Source of the DNA: Brachionus manjavacas
Taxonomy: Eukaryota > Rotifera > Eurotatoria > Ploima > Brachionidae
Direction of reading: 5' to 3'
NCBI GenBank assembly: GCA_019054805.1
Contig: JAHQIY010000026.1
Location: 806,001-870,000, forward strand
DNA: 64,000 nt
Below, piece after piece: positions 12,801-26,286 of the stretch (its first letter is position 1; each line of letters begins with the position of its first letter). The translations under genes and the position numbers were made by a program. The notes beneath the pieces were generated by a model, which saw nothing but the letters and a program-made list of their open reading frames with translations, had not been told where the DNA came from and searched no databases.

Positions 12801-15800
12801 AGTTCAGTTAATTCAAATGATGCAATCTTTGGTGACACAATTTTTTTTTTAATTTCTGTTTAAAATAATAAAATTTTATTAGTAAATTTTCTAAAAAATT
12901 TCTTTTGCCATGTCTTTGTAAAAAAATTGATAGAGGATATATTTAAATAGATGTTTTCAAAACTGAAAAATGCATAATCATTTTATGCTTAATCGGAAAG
13001 AATTGTTCTCATCATATAATTTCCTGACTAGGATATTAATTCTAATTGATTCAAATGAAGACATTTTTTGACTCATTAAATTCGACAAAGAAGAACAGAA
13101 TAAAATGATAATAGACCTTATAACTATCATTCTAGAAGTAAAAAAAATATTGTAGGGAATGTCCCTAGGTGCAATGATCGCTGATGTATCAATTATTAAA
13201 GTATAATGTCAGTACAAATTGAGACAAAGTATTCCCTGTTTGAAAAATTTAAAAAATCTCAAAAAAATAGCAGCTTTCTAAATTTCAATTTTTACCTGAA
13301 GTAAAATTTTTAATTTATTTTTTTGAATTAAATCTTTTAGATTTTTTATTTTTGTTTTTTTGATAAATAATAAAATACATCAAAGCTTAAAAAGTGATAA
13401 CTCGCTAACCGTTTAATTTTAATTTTTGAAATAAGGAAATATTTTTGTTCAATTTTTACTTTATTTCACCAACTCCAAAGTATGAAAACCAAGTGAAATT
13501 TCTCTGCTCTTAGCTTTAATTAAATGAATTCCTTTTAAATTTAAAGTATATTCGAAATTATGAATTTTAAATAATATTTTTTGACTTATTATAATTTCTT
13601 AATTTTTTTTCTAAAATTCTGCTTTAAGAAATCCAAAAGATGCGCTGTGTTTTTTTTTAATGGCCAGTATAAATTTCCAGGCATTGTGATTTTTGGTTAA
13701 AAAAACAAAAATGCGAAATATTAATTTCTGATCGACCAAAACATGTTCTGTAAATTGTAGCAAATTAAAAATTCTATGTATCACCAATATACTGATTCTG
13801 CAAAACTATGCAACAAACCTGCAAAATTCAGAAAAATGTGAATTTTTCATACAGTTCCAGTTTTCCGAAATCGCAAGTCCTAATTTTCATTCGTCGTTTT
13901 ATAAGTTTTAAACGGAGTTTTCATTTTTTAATTTTTTTCTCAATTTTTAAATAGTGTTTTACACAAAATTTAAAACAAGTTTATAAATAAAAGCTAATCA
14001 TTTTCCCCTTAAAGTAACAAGTTATGCTTATAGTCTGATCTACATATAATTCAGTGTTTAAACATTTTAAAAATACATCAAAAGAAAATTAAGAAGATAT
14101 CAATTGAAACTGGGACTGGTCTAGCTATGGAACTAAAGGACATATTTTGCATGACCATCTTAACAAAAGTAATCTATCATGACACTGGGTCAACAATGAA
14201 TTAACTGAAGGTCAAGAGTAGAAAAGGGCTGAGATTTGTCTTAAAAAATGCGGTGTCAAGGTAAAAAATGGCGATCATGTGAACATTCCATCTCTTCCAT
14301 ACTTTATTTAAAATAAATAAAAGAAATTCTTCTTAATAGATATTTTATTTGATTAAGTTTTTGGCCACTTCTAGGCACTTCTGGTTTTTGGCACATATAT
14401 CATATGCTACAATTTCAACATGCTTTTATATAATAAACTAAACATGCATTTGTAATGTTTTAAATCAAAATAAACTGTTCTTTAAGTGAGAAGATGATGT
14501 AGTTATTTAGAGAACTACAAAAGGATACCTAAAAAATGACAATGCCAGACCTCACGCTAATGATAGCATAAAGAATTTTCTTAACTTAAATGGCATGATC
14601 AGATCAAAAAATCATCGGCTTAAAAAATCAACCTTTTTTGGCCCAGCGTCAAATCTTTTGAATACCCCTAAGAAATACAATTCTAGATAAAAATTAATTT
14701 GACTTACTCTCAATTTGTCTGTAAATAGCAATACACTCGTTGAGAGAATTTTTAAAAGCAAAATGAGTGAGAAGTTCTAAGCCAGAATATTGATAAAAAG
14801 ACAAGTCACTGTGAATGTCTTTGGTTGATTGATTCATGGATTTGTTTTCGATCTTGTTTGCATTGAAATCATTGCTTGTAATGGCATTTTGAATTATTTC
14901 GATAAGCTTATGATGAACTTCCATAAAAGAAATGTTTTCACTAAAATAAGATTCGAAATTCTCAGGATTTCTTTAAATAAAAAACAATTAAAGGCAATTT
15001 AAATTAAATTTAATAAAATTTGCAAACTTGTTGTAATAATTGGGAAAAGCGTCAATGAGTGGACGCAATTTGTATCTGGGCACCAAATAGTTTGTGTGAA
15101 GTATATACCATGATTGGAAAAATTCGAAATCTTAGAAAAAAAATGCTAAATTTCTTAATCACTCGCGATCAAAAATCATTACCTGCAGTTGAGGTGGCAA
15201 CACGAATTTTGAGATAATCGCTTTCTGAAATTTCCAAAGGAATGGGAGTATTGCCGTATTTATTGCCAATAAGTGCCTTATCAAAAATTAATTTCAATTC
15301 AAAGTGAGAGTCCAAGTATACTTACAATAAAGAAGCATCCATCAGAATTTTGATAGCATTCATCAATTTCTTTTTTAAGACACTCAAATAAATACGGATC
15401 AACAAACGGATCAAAATCGTAGTTAAGATTAATATCGACAAACGAAAAATCAAAACCAAGTTGCAGGAAATATTGCTGTAATTCTGGTAGTGTTTCCTCC
15501 AGCAAGCATTGGCTCTCATTTTCAAATTCTGAAAGTATTTTTTGAATTTAAAAAATATTGAATTTATTAATATTTTAATAAGTTTTTTAATTTTTTTAGT
15601 TTTTAGTTGGGATAATTGGATTTTTAATTGATTATTTAATTTGCCAGCTTAGTTACATTTCGCATCGGAAAAATGCATTTCCCTCGAATGAATTCTAAAT
15701 TTACCTGGGAATTTTCCTATTGAATATGATAATTGAAAAAAATCCATAAATAATCTTCTTACGTCATTTTCATTATTCTCTTTTGATTATTTAAAACAAA

Positions 15801-16268
15801 AAAGGGGACTCTTTTAATTGAAATTTGATAAATTCTAAATCAATAAGTTGTAAAAAATAATCAAAATTAATAAACTTGAAAAATCAATATATGCTTAATT
15901 AAAAAAAAATTTTTAATTATTTTTTTGAAAATACATTAATAATAAATTGCTTAATGATTAAAATAATTATCATTTATTTACTAGCTTGAAATTAAATTAT
16001 CTGGCTCGAATCAATTGAGTGATTGAAAAAAAAATTGAAAATTTCAAAAATTACCATTTTTGTTTGAGGCGACAAAAATTTTTATTGTTTTTGATTTTGA
16101 TCTAAATTGGCTCAAATTTGAGGTTGCCAATGTCTCACTTTGATTTGAGTTTGCACTAGAAGTGGTGTTGTTTGATTTTTCCAAATTAATGGTCACAAAT
16201 TTGCCGTTGTTTATGGAAATGTTTTTTACGAACTGCGATATGTCGCTGGTTTTGTTAGTGCTTGGCAT
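1..16268 (-). CDS. NWD1/NWD2-like NACHT and WD40 repeat protein, 14 exons, 3' end off the window
   Basis: STAND-class NTPase of the NWD1/NWD2 family. Exons in transcript order: 16055-16268, 15326-15528, 15183-15276, 15028-15130, 14708-14970, 10429-11913, 7752-7958, 7489-7690, 7081-7421, 6641-7022, 6404-6591, 3820-4205, 3249-3772 and 377 to beyond 1. Every junction is GT-AG and the reading phase is kept across all 13 introns, giving about 1656 codons in the window. The N-terminal domain (KTIKIFVASNKN, later ALIGNKYGNTPIP) resembles the start of human NWD2. The NACHT domain has Walker A GSTITGKT near residue 472 and Walker B LIILIDG near 565, followed by a winged-helix-like stretch (ICNYITAAHNGITEMEL). 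WD40 repeats begin in exon 10 (GHTDTINCLQ, LISGSSDKLMMVWN) and run to the window edge. The start ATG at 16268 is the first in frame after a stop, but a further 5' exon is possible. Confidence 0.9.
378..3248 (-). other. Intron 13 of the NWD-like gene
   Basis: Long AT-rich intron of 2.9 kb. It contains the phased TGAC array at 1355-1515, but no ORF I would defend. A 65-codon open frame at 1825-2022 on the plus strand has no recognisable features. Confidence 0.7.
1355..1515. repeat. Degenerate tandem array, about 22-bp period, conserved TGAC core
   Basis: Eight TGAC motifs start at about 1355, 1378, 1399, 1422, 1445, 1465, 1488 and 1510, so the spacing is always 20-23 bp. The rest of each unit is AT-rich and poorly conserved. 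It lies in the last intron seen of the NWD-like gene. An old minisatellite is the simplest reading; clustered binding sites are an alternative. Confidence 0.5.
4206..6403 (-). other. Intron 11 of the NWD-like gene
   Basis: A 2.2-kb intron between WD40-coding exons. Apart from the TIR element at 5877-6300 it is low-complexity AT-rich sequence in which I see no gene. Confidence 0.65.
5877..6300. mobile_element. 424-bp Tc1/mariner-type MITE with TA target duplication
   Basis: The ends are CAGTGATGATTT and, reversed, CAGTGGTGATTT, each bordered by TA (5875-5876 and 6301-6302). The terminal inverted repeats reach about 170 bp and include the palindromic word TTTACGTAAATTAACGTAAA. The left arm carries roughly 36 extra bp of the same motif. 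There is no transposase. TA duplication and CAGTG termini point to Tc1/mariner mobilisation, and the element has coding exons of the NWD-like gene on both sides. Confidence 0.85.
9105..9609. mobile_element. 505-bp foldback/MITE with long inverted repeats
   Basis: The ends AAGGTTATCCCTAAAA and, reversed, AAGGTTATCCCTAAAA are perfect mirrors. Inverted arms of about 105-140 bp (9105-9246 and 9504-9609) share repeated words such as CACGGATCCGGAT and GGATTAGGTACCTAAA. The middle is AT-rich and non-coding. Both flanks are a T-run followed by AA, so an 8-9 bp target duplication is possible but cannot be told from background. The superfamily is not identified. Confidence 0.8.
9721..9826. repeat. ATT trinucleotide microsatellite flanked by an 11-bp direct repeat
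   Basis: About 105 bp of nearly pure ATT units with a few interruptions by G. The identical word GTGGCGATATA sits on both sides (9713-9723 and 9826-9836), which looks like a target-site duplication or a slippage by-product. Confidence 0.9.
11914..14707 (-). other. Intron 5 of the NWD-like gene
   Basis: A 2.8-kb intron immediately before the NACHT exon. I see only AT-rich sequence with no convincing ORF, inverted repeat or RNA gene. Confidence 0.6.
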
Positions 16269-18135
16269 CTCCGTGCTCAACTGCTCTAAATCTATGTATC
16301 CCTATTTATCTAAAATAATGAAAATCTGATATTTAATTGCTTTCAATTTATTTGTCAAAAATCTAAGGGATATGAATTTCAAAGGGGAAATTTTATTAGA
16401 ATGCCTCTTTAAAAAATTTTGCGTCATTTGAATTCAGAACAGTCTATCTTTTGTCAAATTCCCATTTGTATTCATTTCCGTAAAAAATAACTAAAGGTTT
16501 TAGCCAAGGCAAATTTAAATAGAAGACTTGGAGCATACTAATATTTTGTGTGAACTCGCCCAGATTTCGACTTGAGCTTTAATAGCAAATTTGCTTGGAA
16601 AATTCCATTTCCCATTTAGGAATCTTTGTTCAATATAAAACAATCGAAATTTAATGTTTCGTTCTCAAATTTCCATTATATTAGCGACAAAAATTCATTA
16701 ATCGAATCAATTGCTTTCATAATTATATTACACATAAGATAAACAATACAATGAGAATTTTATGCTAGAAAAAAAATAAAAATTTTGATTTAATTCTTTT
16801 TTTTTAAATTTTAAGTTTATTGATTTTTTCCTGTGTCTTCAAGCAGGTATAGATTATTTGTAAAGCACCTTAGATCCATAGCTAGGGATTTATCATCTTA
16901 ACGACCTTACTTTTTTTTCTCATTACGTAACATCACTAATTTGATGTGTTATTTAAAATTTTAGCTAAAAAAAGGTCTCTGTTCCGATATGTTATTTTTT
17001 TTAATCAAAATCTTCCTTGATTTCATTATAAAAACATTGAGATTATCATAATCACCTGGAATTGTTGCCAAAGAGTTGCTTCATGTCAAGTGTAGTGGTT
17101 TAATTTAGTGAAATTAGTTTCGACAAACACCTAATTCTGATAGAATTGAATATCCGCTTTCATACTAAATGAAGAATAAATGAAAAAACGCTTTGTTTTG
17201 TTGTTATTTATAAAATAGTAGAATCGGAGCCTCATTTTGTTATCCTCTCTCTCCTTCGCTCTCTTATTTCAATTCCGTTTCTCATAAAATCCTCATATAA
17301 ATTAATTAAAATGAAATAAAAAATTTAAAATAATTTATTAGATGTTGACTAACAGACATAAATATACCACCTAAAATATTATCGAGGATTATTATAGCTG
17401 CAAAAATTTATAATTACAAAAAAATTAATATTTGATAATTCCCATCAATTTCGAATGAAATAAAAATATGATTTAAATATTCTCAAGGCATCGGTATAAT
17501 CAGGTCTTTAATCCTTCCATGTACCTTCCTGTTTCTCTTTCTGGGACTTGGCTTAATTTTTTGTTTTCGACTCTATCTCTATTTAAATAATAAAATAACA
17601 AAATAAATGAATTCGATAAATTATCAAGAAATATATATTTGACAAGAAAAAGTGCTAAAATTTATTACAAAAATGGATAACAAAATTAAAAATTAAAAAA
17701 ACTAAATACATCACAAATCGATTCAAATTTCAATATTAATCATTAAAAAAAATTAACTTTTAACACCTATTGATAGCTGCCAAAACTTTTTCTAGAGTGA
17801 AGAACTTTATTTAATAAAAAAAAAGAAACTACACGCCTAAATTAAAATATACTTGTTTCACAGAGAAACATGTTTAAAAATAATTTTTCTGTTTTACACC
17901 ATAGAATCTTAGGAGAAGTTTGTCATCAATTCTAAAAGCTAAAGGCTTTCGGAATGTTAGTTTTTAATTATTATTGCACGCGATCAGATCTTGCTTAATG
18001 ATTTGGAATCATGAATTTCAAATTTTTGTCATTCTCGCATGCGGGCTCTTTAAGTCAATTAGATGTAAACTTTCAAAGTTAGTTAAACTACTCTTTCTTT
18101 ATTAATTTCTATTAAGGATTAAAAAAAACAAAAAA
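16269..18135. other. Intergenic, upstream of the NWD-like gene
   Basis: About 1.9 kb between the start of the NWD-like gene and the 3' end of the epimerase gene, both on the minus strand. It should contain the NWD promoter and possibly a 5' UTR exon. No coding signal is visible. Confidence 0.5.
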
Positions 18136-19139
18136 CTAAATATTTGTTGTTTGCTTGATGAATTGATCAGACAAATGAGGCAAAAATGATACCAGCTCCC
18201 TAATTCCATCTTGTACTGTCACAGTTGGTTCAAATCCCAAATTTCGAATTTTCTCATAGCTCACTTGATAATCTCGTTTATCAGCATCAGTTCCACTATC
18301 AGTTGGAGCAATAACACAATCAGGCAATGCTTTTTTGATCAAATTGCATATGTCTAATTTGGTTAAATTCAATGAGTCACTTCCGACATTAAAAATTTGT
18401 CCTCGCATCTTTTCATAATTTTCAATCGAAAACACAAAAGCTCTAGCAACGTCCTTTATATGAAGAAAAGTTCTCCTAAAGTGTGACTCGTATACTTCAA
18501 AATGTTTTTCTTGTAAAGCTTTGTAAGTCAAATGATTAATCAGCAGATCTAGTCTGAGTCTTTGTGAAATTCCGAAAATTGTGGCTAGTCTAAGACTAAT
18601 ACCATCTGCTTCTTGCACTAGTTTTTCTCCCTCTACTTTTGTCTGTCCGTATAAACTTAAAGGACTAAGAGGAGTATCTTCGGAGCAGAAACCATTAGGA
18701 ATAGCTCCATAGCACGAGCCTGTACTGGAAAAAATCAATTTTTGGTCTTTCCTCATGTTTTTAACTAACAATTTTGTTCCCGCAACATTTGTTGATATGG
18801 CCAGATCGGGGTCTTTGCTGCAGGCTGGATAGCCGACAATAGCGGCCAAATGAACTACAATATCAGCATCTTTCAATGCTTCTTTTAATTTTTCTTCATC
18901 ACGAATATCTCCTTTAATTAGAGTTAAATTTTCTGACAAAGATGATGCAATCAGTGATTCTGATCCATATTTGAATAAATCGTAAACTGTAACTTTGAAA
19001 TTCTTCTCGATCAACATTGGAACCAATGCAGATCCAATATAGCCTGCACCACCTTTTAATAAAATCTTTATTGCTGTAAAATTAGTGAAGTTGGAATACC
19101 TGTAACTAAAACGTGAATTTGTTGAATATTTTCATTCAT
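18136..19139 (-). CDS. NAD-dependent epimerase/dehydratase (extended SDR)
   Basis: A 318-aa protein in two exons (19100-19139 and 18136-19052). The 47-bp intron falls inside the dinucleotide-binding motif, so splicing restores VTGGAGYIGSAL, a clean Rossmann TGxxGxxG. Later features are the D of GDIRDEEKL, HLAAIVGYPACSKDP, FSSTGSCYG supplying the catalytic Ser, and SLYGQTKVEGEK supplying the Tyr-x-x-x-Lys pair. The C-terminal part (RRTFLHIKDVARAF, FNVGSD) is typical of sugar-nucleotide epimerases and dehydratases. The exact substrate cannot be read. The sequence looks more like bacterial WcaG/GalE-like enzymes than a standard animal paralogue, so horizontal origin followed by intron gain is possible. 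It is divergent from the GDP-L-fucose synthase gene 1.5 kb away. Confidence 0.85.
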
Positions 19140-20644
19140 TTTGGAGATAAAAATGAATTTTTTTCAAATAAAAGCTAATTCAATTTAATTAATTTAAATA
19201 AAAAAATAATTGCAAAGAGTAATTTGATAGAAAATATTTTAATAATATTACTTACAATTTAACCAACAAAATGATAAGTATTATTTTTTACTTAGTCATA
19301 AAGCTGTCATCAAATCAATAATTATTTAAATTTGTTTCAGTTTTTTTTTTGGTTGATTTAGCTTTCAAAAACAAAATTTTACCTTAAACATCATTAAATA
19401 TGAAAAAACTTCTGATGCATAAAACGTTTAAAAAAAAAAAAAACTACTATTGTATGGCTTATCAATTTTTAAATAATTTTTTATCACTCTAAAATAAAAT
19501 TAGATTTCAAAAATTGAAGATTTTTTCTGGAATTATATTATCATTAATATTTATTTTGGTAATTTTTAAATGCTAACAAATGGCGACTCTATTTCAAAGA
19601 TTAATTTCTTTTATTACCTCTGCAAATACTCAAGTTACTAAGATTTATATCATGGTAGATACAACGATTTAACTTTTTAAAACATTTCAAAAAAACATAT
19701 TAAACTAAACATATCAGTAGTATTATATGTATTCAATTTTATTGATAGATCAGAAAATTTTAAATTTTGCCTTTATTTTTTTAGTAAGAAGTGCCAGTGA
19801 AGTTGCTTTAAAGTAATAATTCTCAAGACAAATCCAAGTCCTGACTTTTAAAAAAAAAAATTAAAACAAATTTTTTAAGTCATTGACTCGGAATTTGTTT
19901 TATTGACTAGAATTAGGGACTTTTAGAGAACTCTGGATCATTCAACCATTTGTGCAACAGAACTCTGGAAAAAAACGTTTATAGCTGATAAATAAAGTTG
20001 AATGAATATTGTAAATTGTTTCTGATTAAATTTTTTTTTTATTAAAATTTAAAAATTAAATGATTGAAAATGTCCAAGTGTTGGTTAACAAAGCAATATT
20101 GACTAATGGCAGTTTGCAATCAAACTTCAAACTCAACAAACAATAATCTCTGATCTAAATCAGAAAAAAGATGTTACATTTATTACATTAATTCAAATAA
20201 TTTAGACAATAAATGAAAATTTAATTTTAAAAATCATGAAAAACTCAGAAAATAGTTTTATTTATTTAGAAAATTTTTATTTCTGAAAAAAATAATAAAT
20301 TTTCTTGAACTTTTTAGAGTTTTTGTAAAATAAGAATTTAATTAAATGATTTTAAGAATCTTGAAAGATTAAATTTATCAGTATTTAAACTCTGAAGTTT
20401 TCTAAATTTTTTTCAAAAACAAATTAATTTCATTCATATTTTTTCGGTCAAAAATTAAAAAATCAAAATAATTTTTAAAAGATTAGATTTGAAGTTTTTT
20501 TAGTTACCATCTGAATTACTATTTAAAATCACTCACACTGATTTTATCTGAAGAAAATTTAGCAAATTTAATTTTTTCTTTTTTTCAAATAGAAAAAAAT
20601 TGTGTTTCATAATCGTGAATTTTGAAATATTTTTAGAAAGTAAA
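19140..20644. other. Divergent intergenic region between two SDR genes
   Basis: A 1.5-kb AT-rich spacer holding the promoters of the epimerase (leftward) and GDP-L-fucose synthase (rightward). No gene or repeat is seen. An acceptor-like TTTTTAG about 10 bp before the fucose synthase ATG hints at a 5' UTR intron. Confidence 0.5.
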
Positions 20645-22145
<1,501 letters not shown>

Positions 22146-22755
22146 GAATTGATTAGTTGGAAAAATAAGATATCAAACCTACATGAGCAGTTTTTTAATT
22201 AATTCTTTAAAAAAATATTTTAGAATGAATAAAAATTATATTTATTTATGTTAAAAATTATTTGCCTTTAAATGCAATGAAACATTAAAAATTTCAAATA
22301 ATATTTCAGTTCAGTTTTGGCATTTTTTTCAAAAATCCAAAACTAATTATGTAATTAAACAGTATTTTAATGATTCAAAGCAAGCGATTTTAATTTTGAT
22401 TTTAAAAAATGTTCAACTAAAATAAATCGATCTTTTTGGAATGTTTATCGACTCGTTTATGATTCCAAGCGATTTAAATACTTAACCCAGTATTTAAATT
22501 GCTATGATTTCGAGTTAAATGTTCTTCAAGAAATAATTAGCAATAAAAGCATTTTTTACTTGAACAAGTAAAATTGTTTATTGACAAAAATGGCAAGTAA
22601 TCAAAATAAGGTATTTAAATATTTATTATTTTTAAAAATAAAGCCACTTTCCTGAAGAAACAAACAAAGAAAAAAGTATATGTTTCTTCATAAACATCTT
22701 AAACATACTTAAATTGGAATTAATTATTTTTCTGAACTGAATGCTTAGGCTCGAA
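22146..22755. other. Intergenic, between GFUS and the CIMIP1-like gene
   Basis: Contains the GFUS 3' UTR and the promoter of the next gene. A short open stretch beginning with ATG at 22590 ends at a donor-like AAG/GTATTT (22610). Its phase does not fit the next coding exon, so if used it would be a leader exon. Confidence 0.45.
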
Positions 22756-23160
22756 ATGGAAAAATCTGAAAAAACTGATTTGGTCTATGATGATAAGCAC
22801 TCGTATGTGGCCAAGGATAACATCTGGAAGGGCCATGTAGAAAAGATTGAAGTTGCCGCCAAAAATTGGCCAGAAAAATGGGGTTTTATGATCGATAATG
22901 AAGTAAATTAAAAATCCTAACAATGTTCATCATGTTCATACATTAATGAATACTTTTAGAACAGAAAATTTGCAGCATCGAGTGAATCTCAGCCAATAAA
23001 GCGAATCCAGAATTTTAAACCCATACCAAGAACAGCATCTGCATGGATCGGCTGGAAGTCGACTGATGAAAAATTTAAGCTGGAAAAGTATGGACACTAC
23101 GCTAAAGCAAGAGGCAGTATTTTAAAATCTTTAAAATGGCCGCGTGAAGCAGTCATATGA
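22756..23160 (+). CDS. CIMIP1: Ciliary microtubule inner protein 1-like (C20orf85 homologue)
   Basis: A 115-aa protein in two exons (22756-22902 and 22960-23160). It matches the layout of human C20orf85/CIMIP1, an axonemal doublet-microtubule inner protein. The first half has DNIWKGHVEKIEVAAKNWPE then KWGFM, parallel to the human IWKYRLKAESEARQNWPQNWGF. The second half has the conserved WIGW and a tail (KARGSILKSLKWPREAVI) like the human FARELCWPKQGVH. An acceptor AG lies 7 bp before the chosen ATG, so a non-coding leader exon is likely. The homology call rests on my recall of the human sequence, not on a search. Confidence 0.82.
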
Positions 23161-23257
23161 ATGAGTTTTGTGTAAGTTTGAATTAGAATTCCTCACAACA
23201 GATAATTTTATTCAAAATTTAAAATCATTTTTACTAATAAAAAAATCCAATTTACAA

Positions 23258-25680
23258 TTAAAATTTGACATTATTTTTTTCATCTAATTCTAGCTCTTCG
23301 GCATCATTCACTTGGGTCTGAACGATTCGGTTGTTTGTCCAAATTTTCCAATTTACCAGATACTCTGGTTTTGTAGGCATTATCTCAACCAATTTCATTT
23401 TTTCCACAATTAGGCTCACGATTATTCCAAAAAAGTATGTTATTAAACAAGCAAATATTGAGTAGTATAGATAAGACATTCGATAAAAAACCGGACCTCT
23501 TGCAACAAAAAAATTAAATTTTTTTTAATTAATCAAACTTTAAATTATTTTACAAATCTTGATCCGGAGCCGGAGTAGAGCTGATTGGTGATTGGGTTAT
23601 TGGGAAGAGTGTGGCATCACATCCTGCAGTAGTTACTGGTTTGAGTCCCGTCGGCTTGCTGTATATTACACCTTCAATACCTAGCCAAATATTGGCTATA
23701 GTGCTCAATACTAATCCTGTTAATGCTCCCTTATTTTGATATTTAAATGAAAAAAAAAAGAAAAATTTGAAATATTTAACTGACCACCCAGTTGGCTTTT
23801 TTGAAAAACATTCCGAGAGTAATTACTCCCAGAAGAGGACCGCCTAAAAGACCAAAAATGCTCAAAGCTAATTGTAAAACAGTATTTCCAAAAAATTGGC
23901 AGAGATACGCAAGACCAATGGCTCCCACTCCAAAAAGAAAGGCTAAATCATATTAAAAATTATTTTAGAATTATTTTTAAATTTCTTAATGAATTACCAA
24001 GGCCTTTTGTTATGTATGCTGCTTTTTTTTCATTTAACTCATGTCCTTTTGACATTGAATATAGCGGTTTAACAAAATCTGTTATACACACTGCAGCCAA
24101 AGAATTCATTCCGCCCGAGATCGTACTATATTTAAAAGATTTTAATTAATTTTTTTTAAAATAATTTTAGTACCTTAAAGCCGCACTGTAAATAGTGGCC
24201 ACAAAAAGTCCGGGTAGACCGTGCAATTTTCCTAAAACATCCATTACAAGAAATGGCAAAAGCTATATTTAAAATCATTTAAAAACAATTTTTTCGGCAA
24301 ATTAATTTTTATTACTTGTTCTCCTCTTTTGATGATACCTGATCCCAATATATCGCATTCATAATACTTAGCATAGGCTAACAGACCACAAAAACAAGTC
24401 AATGTGAGAAGAAATACTCCACCTACTAGATTAATCATCAAGGCTCTATTATAAATAGATAACAAAAAGATATTCAAAATCAAAAATTTTGCTACTTTGA
24501 AGCATTTTGCCATTTTTTGACTGTCAAGTAGCGCTGAATTGTTCCCTGATTTGAACCGTAGACTGTCAAATTAGTCATAAAACCACCGATGAACAAAGTC
24601 CAAAAGGTATGTCGTACAAATGGATTAGGATCAAAACTAATTTTTTCTTTAGTTTCAAATTTTAATTTCAATTGTAAAAAAGATTACTCAAAAAATTCTA
24701 TGCGACCAGATATATCAGCCCTTCGTACTAGCTCTGTGAATCCTCCCGGAATTTCCAAAGTTCCCAAAACGGCAACTGCTATCAAACCTTAGAATAAAAG
24801 CTTAAATTTAGTTTTTTTAACAAAACAATTTTTTTACCAATAAACATAATGGAAACTTGGAAAGTGTCTATCCATACGGTTGCCTAGGATGAAATTTATT
24901 TTTCAACCAAGCTTTTTTAACTCAAATATGAATTACTTTCATTCCTCCAATAACGGTGTATACTATACAAATAGCTCCAGTTCCAACTTTAAAGTGTAAA
25001 TTATTTTTTTCTCATTTTTTCTTATTAAATTACCAATTGAAAGAACCAGAGAAATGTCCGTCACTAAAAGAAAAAATAAATTTCTGATTTGGATGGCAAT
25101 AAAATTTGAAAACCTTGTTCAATGGCAAGCGCAGGGGTATACAACGCAACTGACATGTAGAGAAACTATTTTTTTTAATTTAAATAGAATTAATAAATTT
25201 AAACCTTTGGAAAAAAATAAACCATTTGAAAAGAAAAAATGATTGAAGCCGCTGTTCGAACATACTTGTGAAATCTAAGTTCTAAATACTAAAGAGAGTA
25301 TGAATTTTGTGAGCATGAAGCTTATACACGTTTACTTGGTAGGCACTAGTAATTTTGAGCCCGTGAAACAGTGGAATAAATACCAAGGCAGCAAAGCCTT
25401 GAGTAAATGGATATGACAGAGTGATCATCCAATACATAGTTCCATATCTGTACATTTCTGCAGAGAATCCCAATATTGCTATAGCAGATGTAAAACTAGC
25501 CAGAATGGAAATTCCAACAGGAAAAACTTTAAGATCTCCGCCACCTAGTAAAAAGTCCTTGGTCGATTGTTTTTTTCGGTTTAGCCATCCAAATGCCAAA
25601 CCAATACCAGCACTGAATACCAACATTGCTACAAACACTATGTAGTCAGCATAATGAAACTTGCTTAGTCCAGCAATCAT
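23258..25680 (-). CDS. Sodium-coupled solute symporter, SLC5 family (SMCT/NIS/SMVT-like)
   Basis: A multi-pass plasma-membrane Na+ symporter of 583 aa, rebuilt from 14 exons that keep phase: 25336-25680, 25223-25288, 25114-25165, 25034-25063, 24937-24986, 24838-24883, 24688-24787, 24496-24636, 24316-24445, 24174-24262, 23998-24125, 23785-23942, 23554-23729 and 23258-23498. Signature stretches are [39 protein letters not shown] then [32 protein letters not shown] and ISGGMNSLA. The order and spacing are those of the SLC5A5/A6/A8/A12 branch. The substrate (monocarboxylate, iodide or vitamin) cannot be decided. One exon is only 30 bp. Confidence 0.93.
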
Positions 25681-26286
25681 TTGATCTAAACGAATGTATT
25701 TTAAATTTGAATATTGTTTAGATTTTTTTTAATTTCTATGCGACAAAAAGTTTAAAATTTATCAAATTTTTTTATCATTTTTGAATATTTTCAGTAATTA
25801 TCAACTTAAAACTTCATCATATCTACATTTAAGATAAAAAAAATTATCGCCTCTTTTTATTATTCAATTTACACACCAAATTTTAGAATCATGTACAAAC
25901 TAGTCTGATAATCAATTTAAATTTTAATACTAAATAAAAATATTATTTCAAAATAATTTCTACTATGGCCAATTTATTCCATAAATATTTTTTTTTAATT
26001 CAAATTCTTTATAATTTTAAATATACTCTGACACACTTTTACTCACATTTACAACAATTTAGGACAATCATTTTTTTGAGGGAATAATCAAAAAAAATTT
26101 CAATTTGGTTTATTAATGTAATAAAATCTGTTACCCACCATAATTAAGTCAGTAAATGATAAAATTGAATAAAATTTTGTTGATTAGAAAAACAATTTAA
26201 TCAATTTTATTTAAAAAATTGGTTGAAAAAATTAATTCAAACTTTAAAAAACAAGCTTTCTGGTCTCTAATGACACAAAAAATTGA
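25681..26286. other. Intergenic, upstream of the SLC5 gene
   Basis: About 600 bp of AT-rich DNA between the SLC5 start and the stop of the next minus-strand gene. It presumably holds the SLC5 promoter. Nothing else is recognised. Confidence 0.5.
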
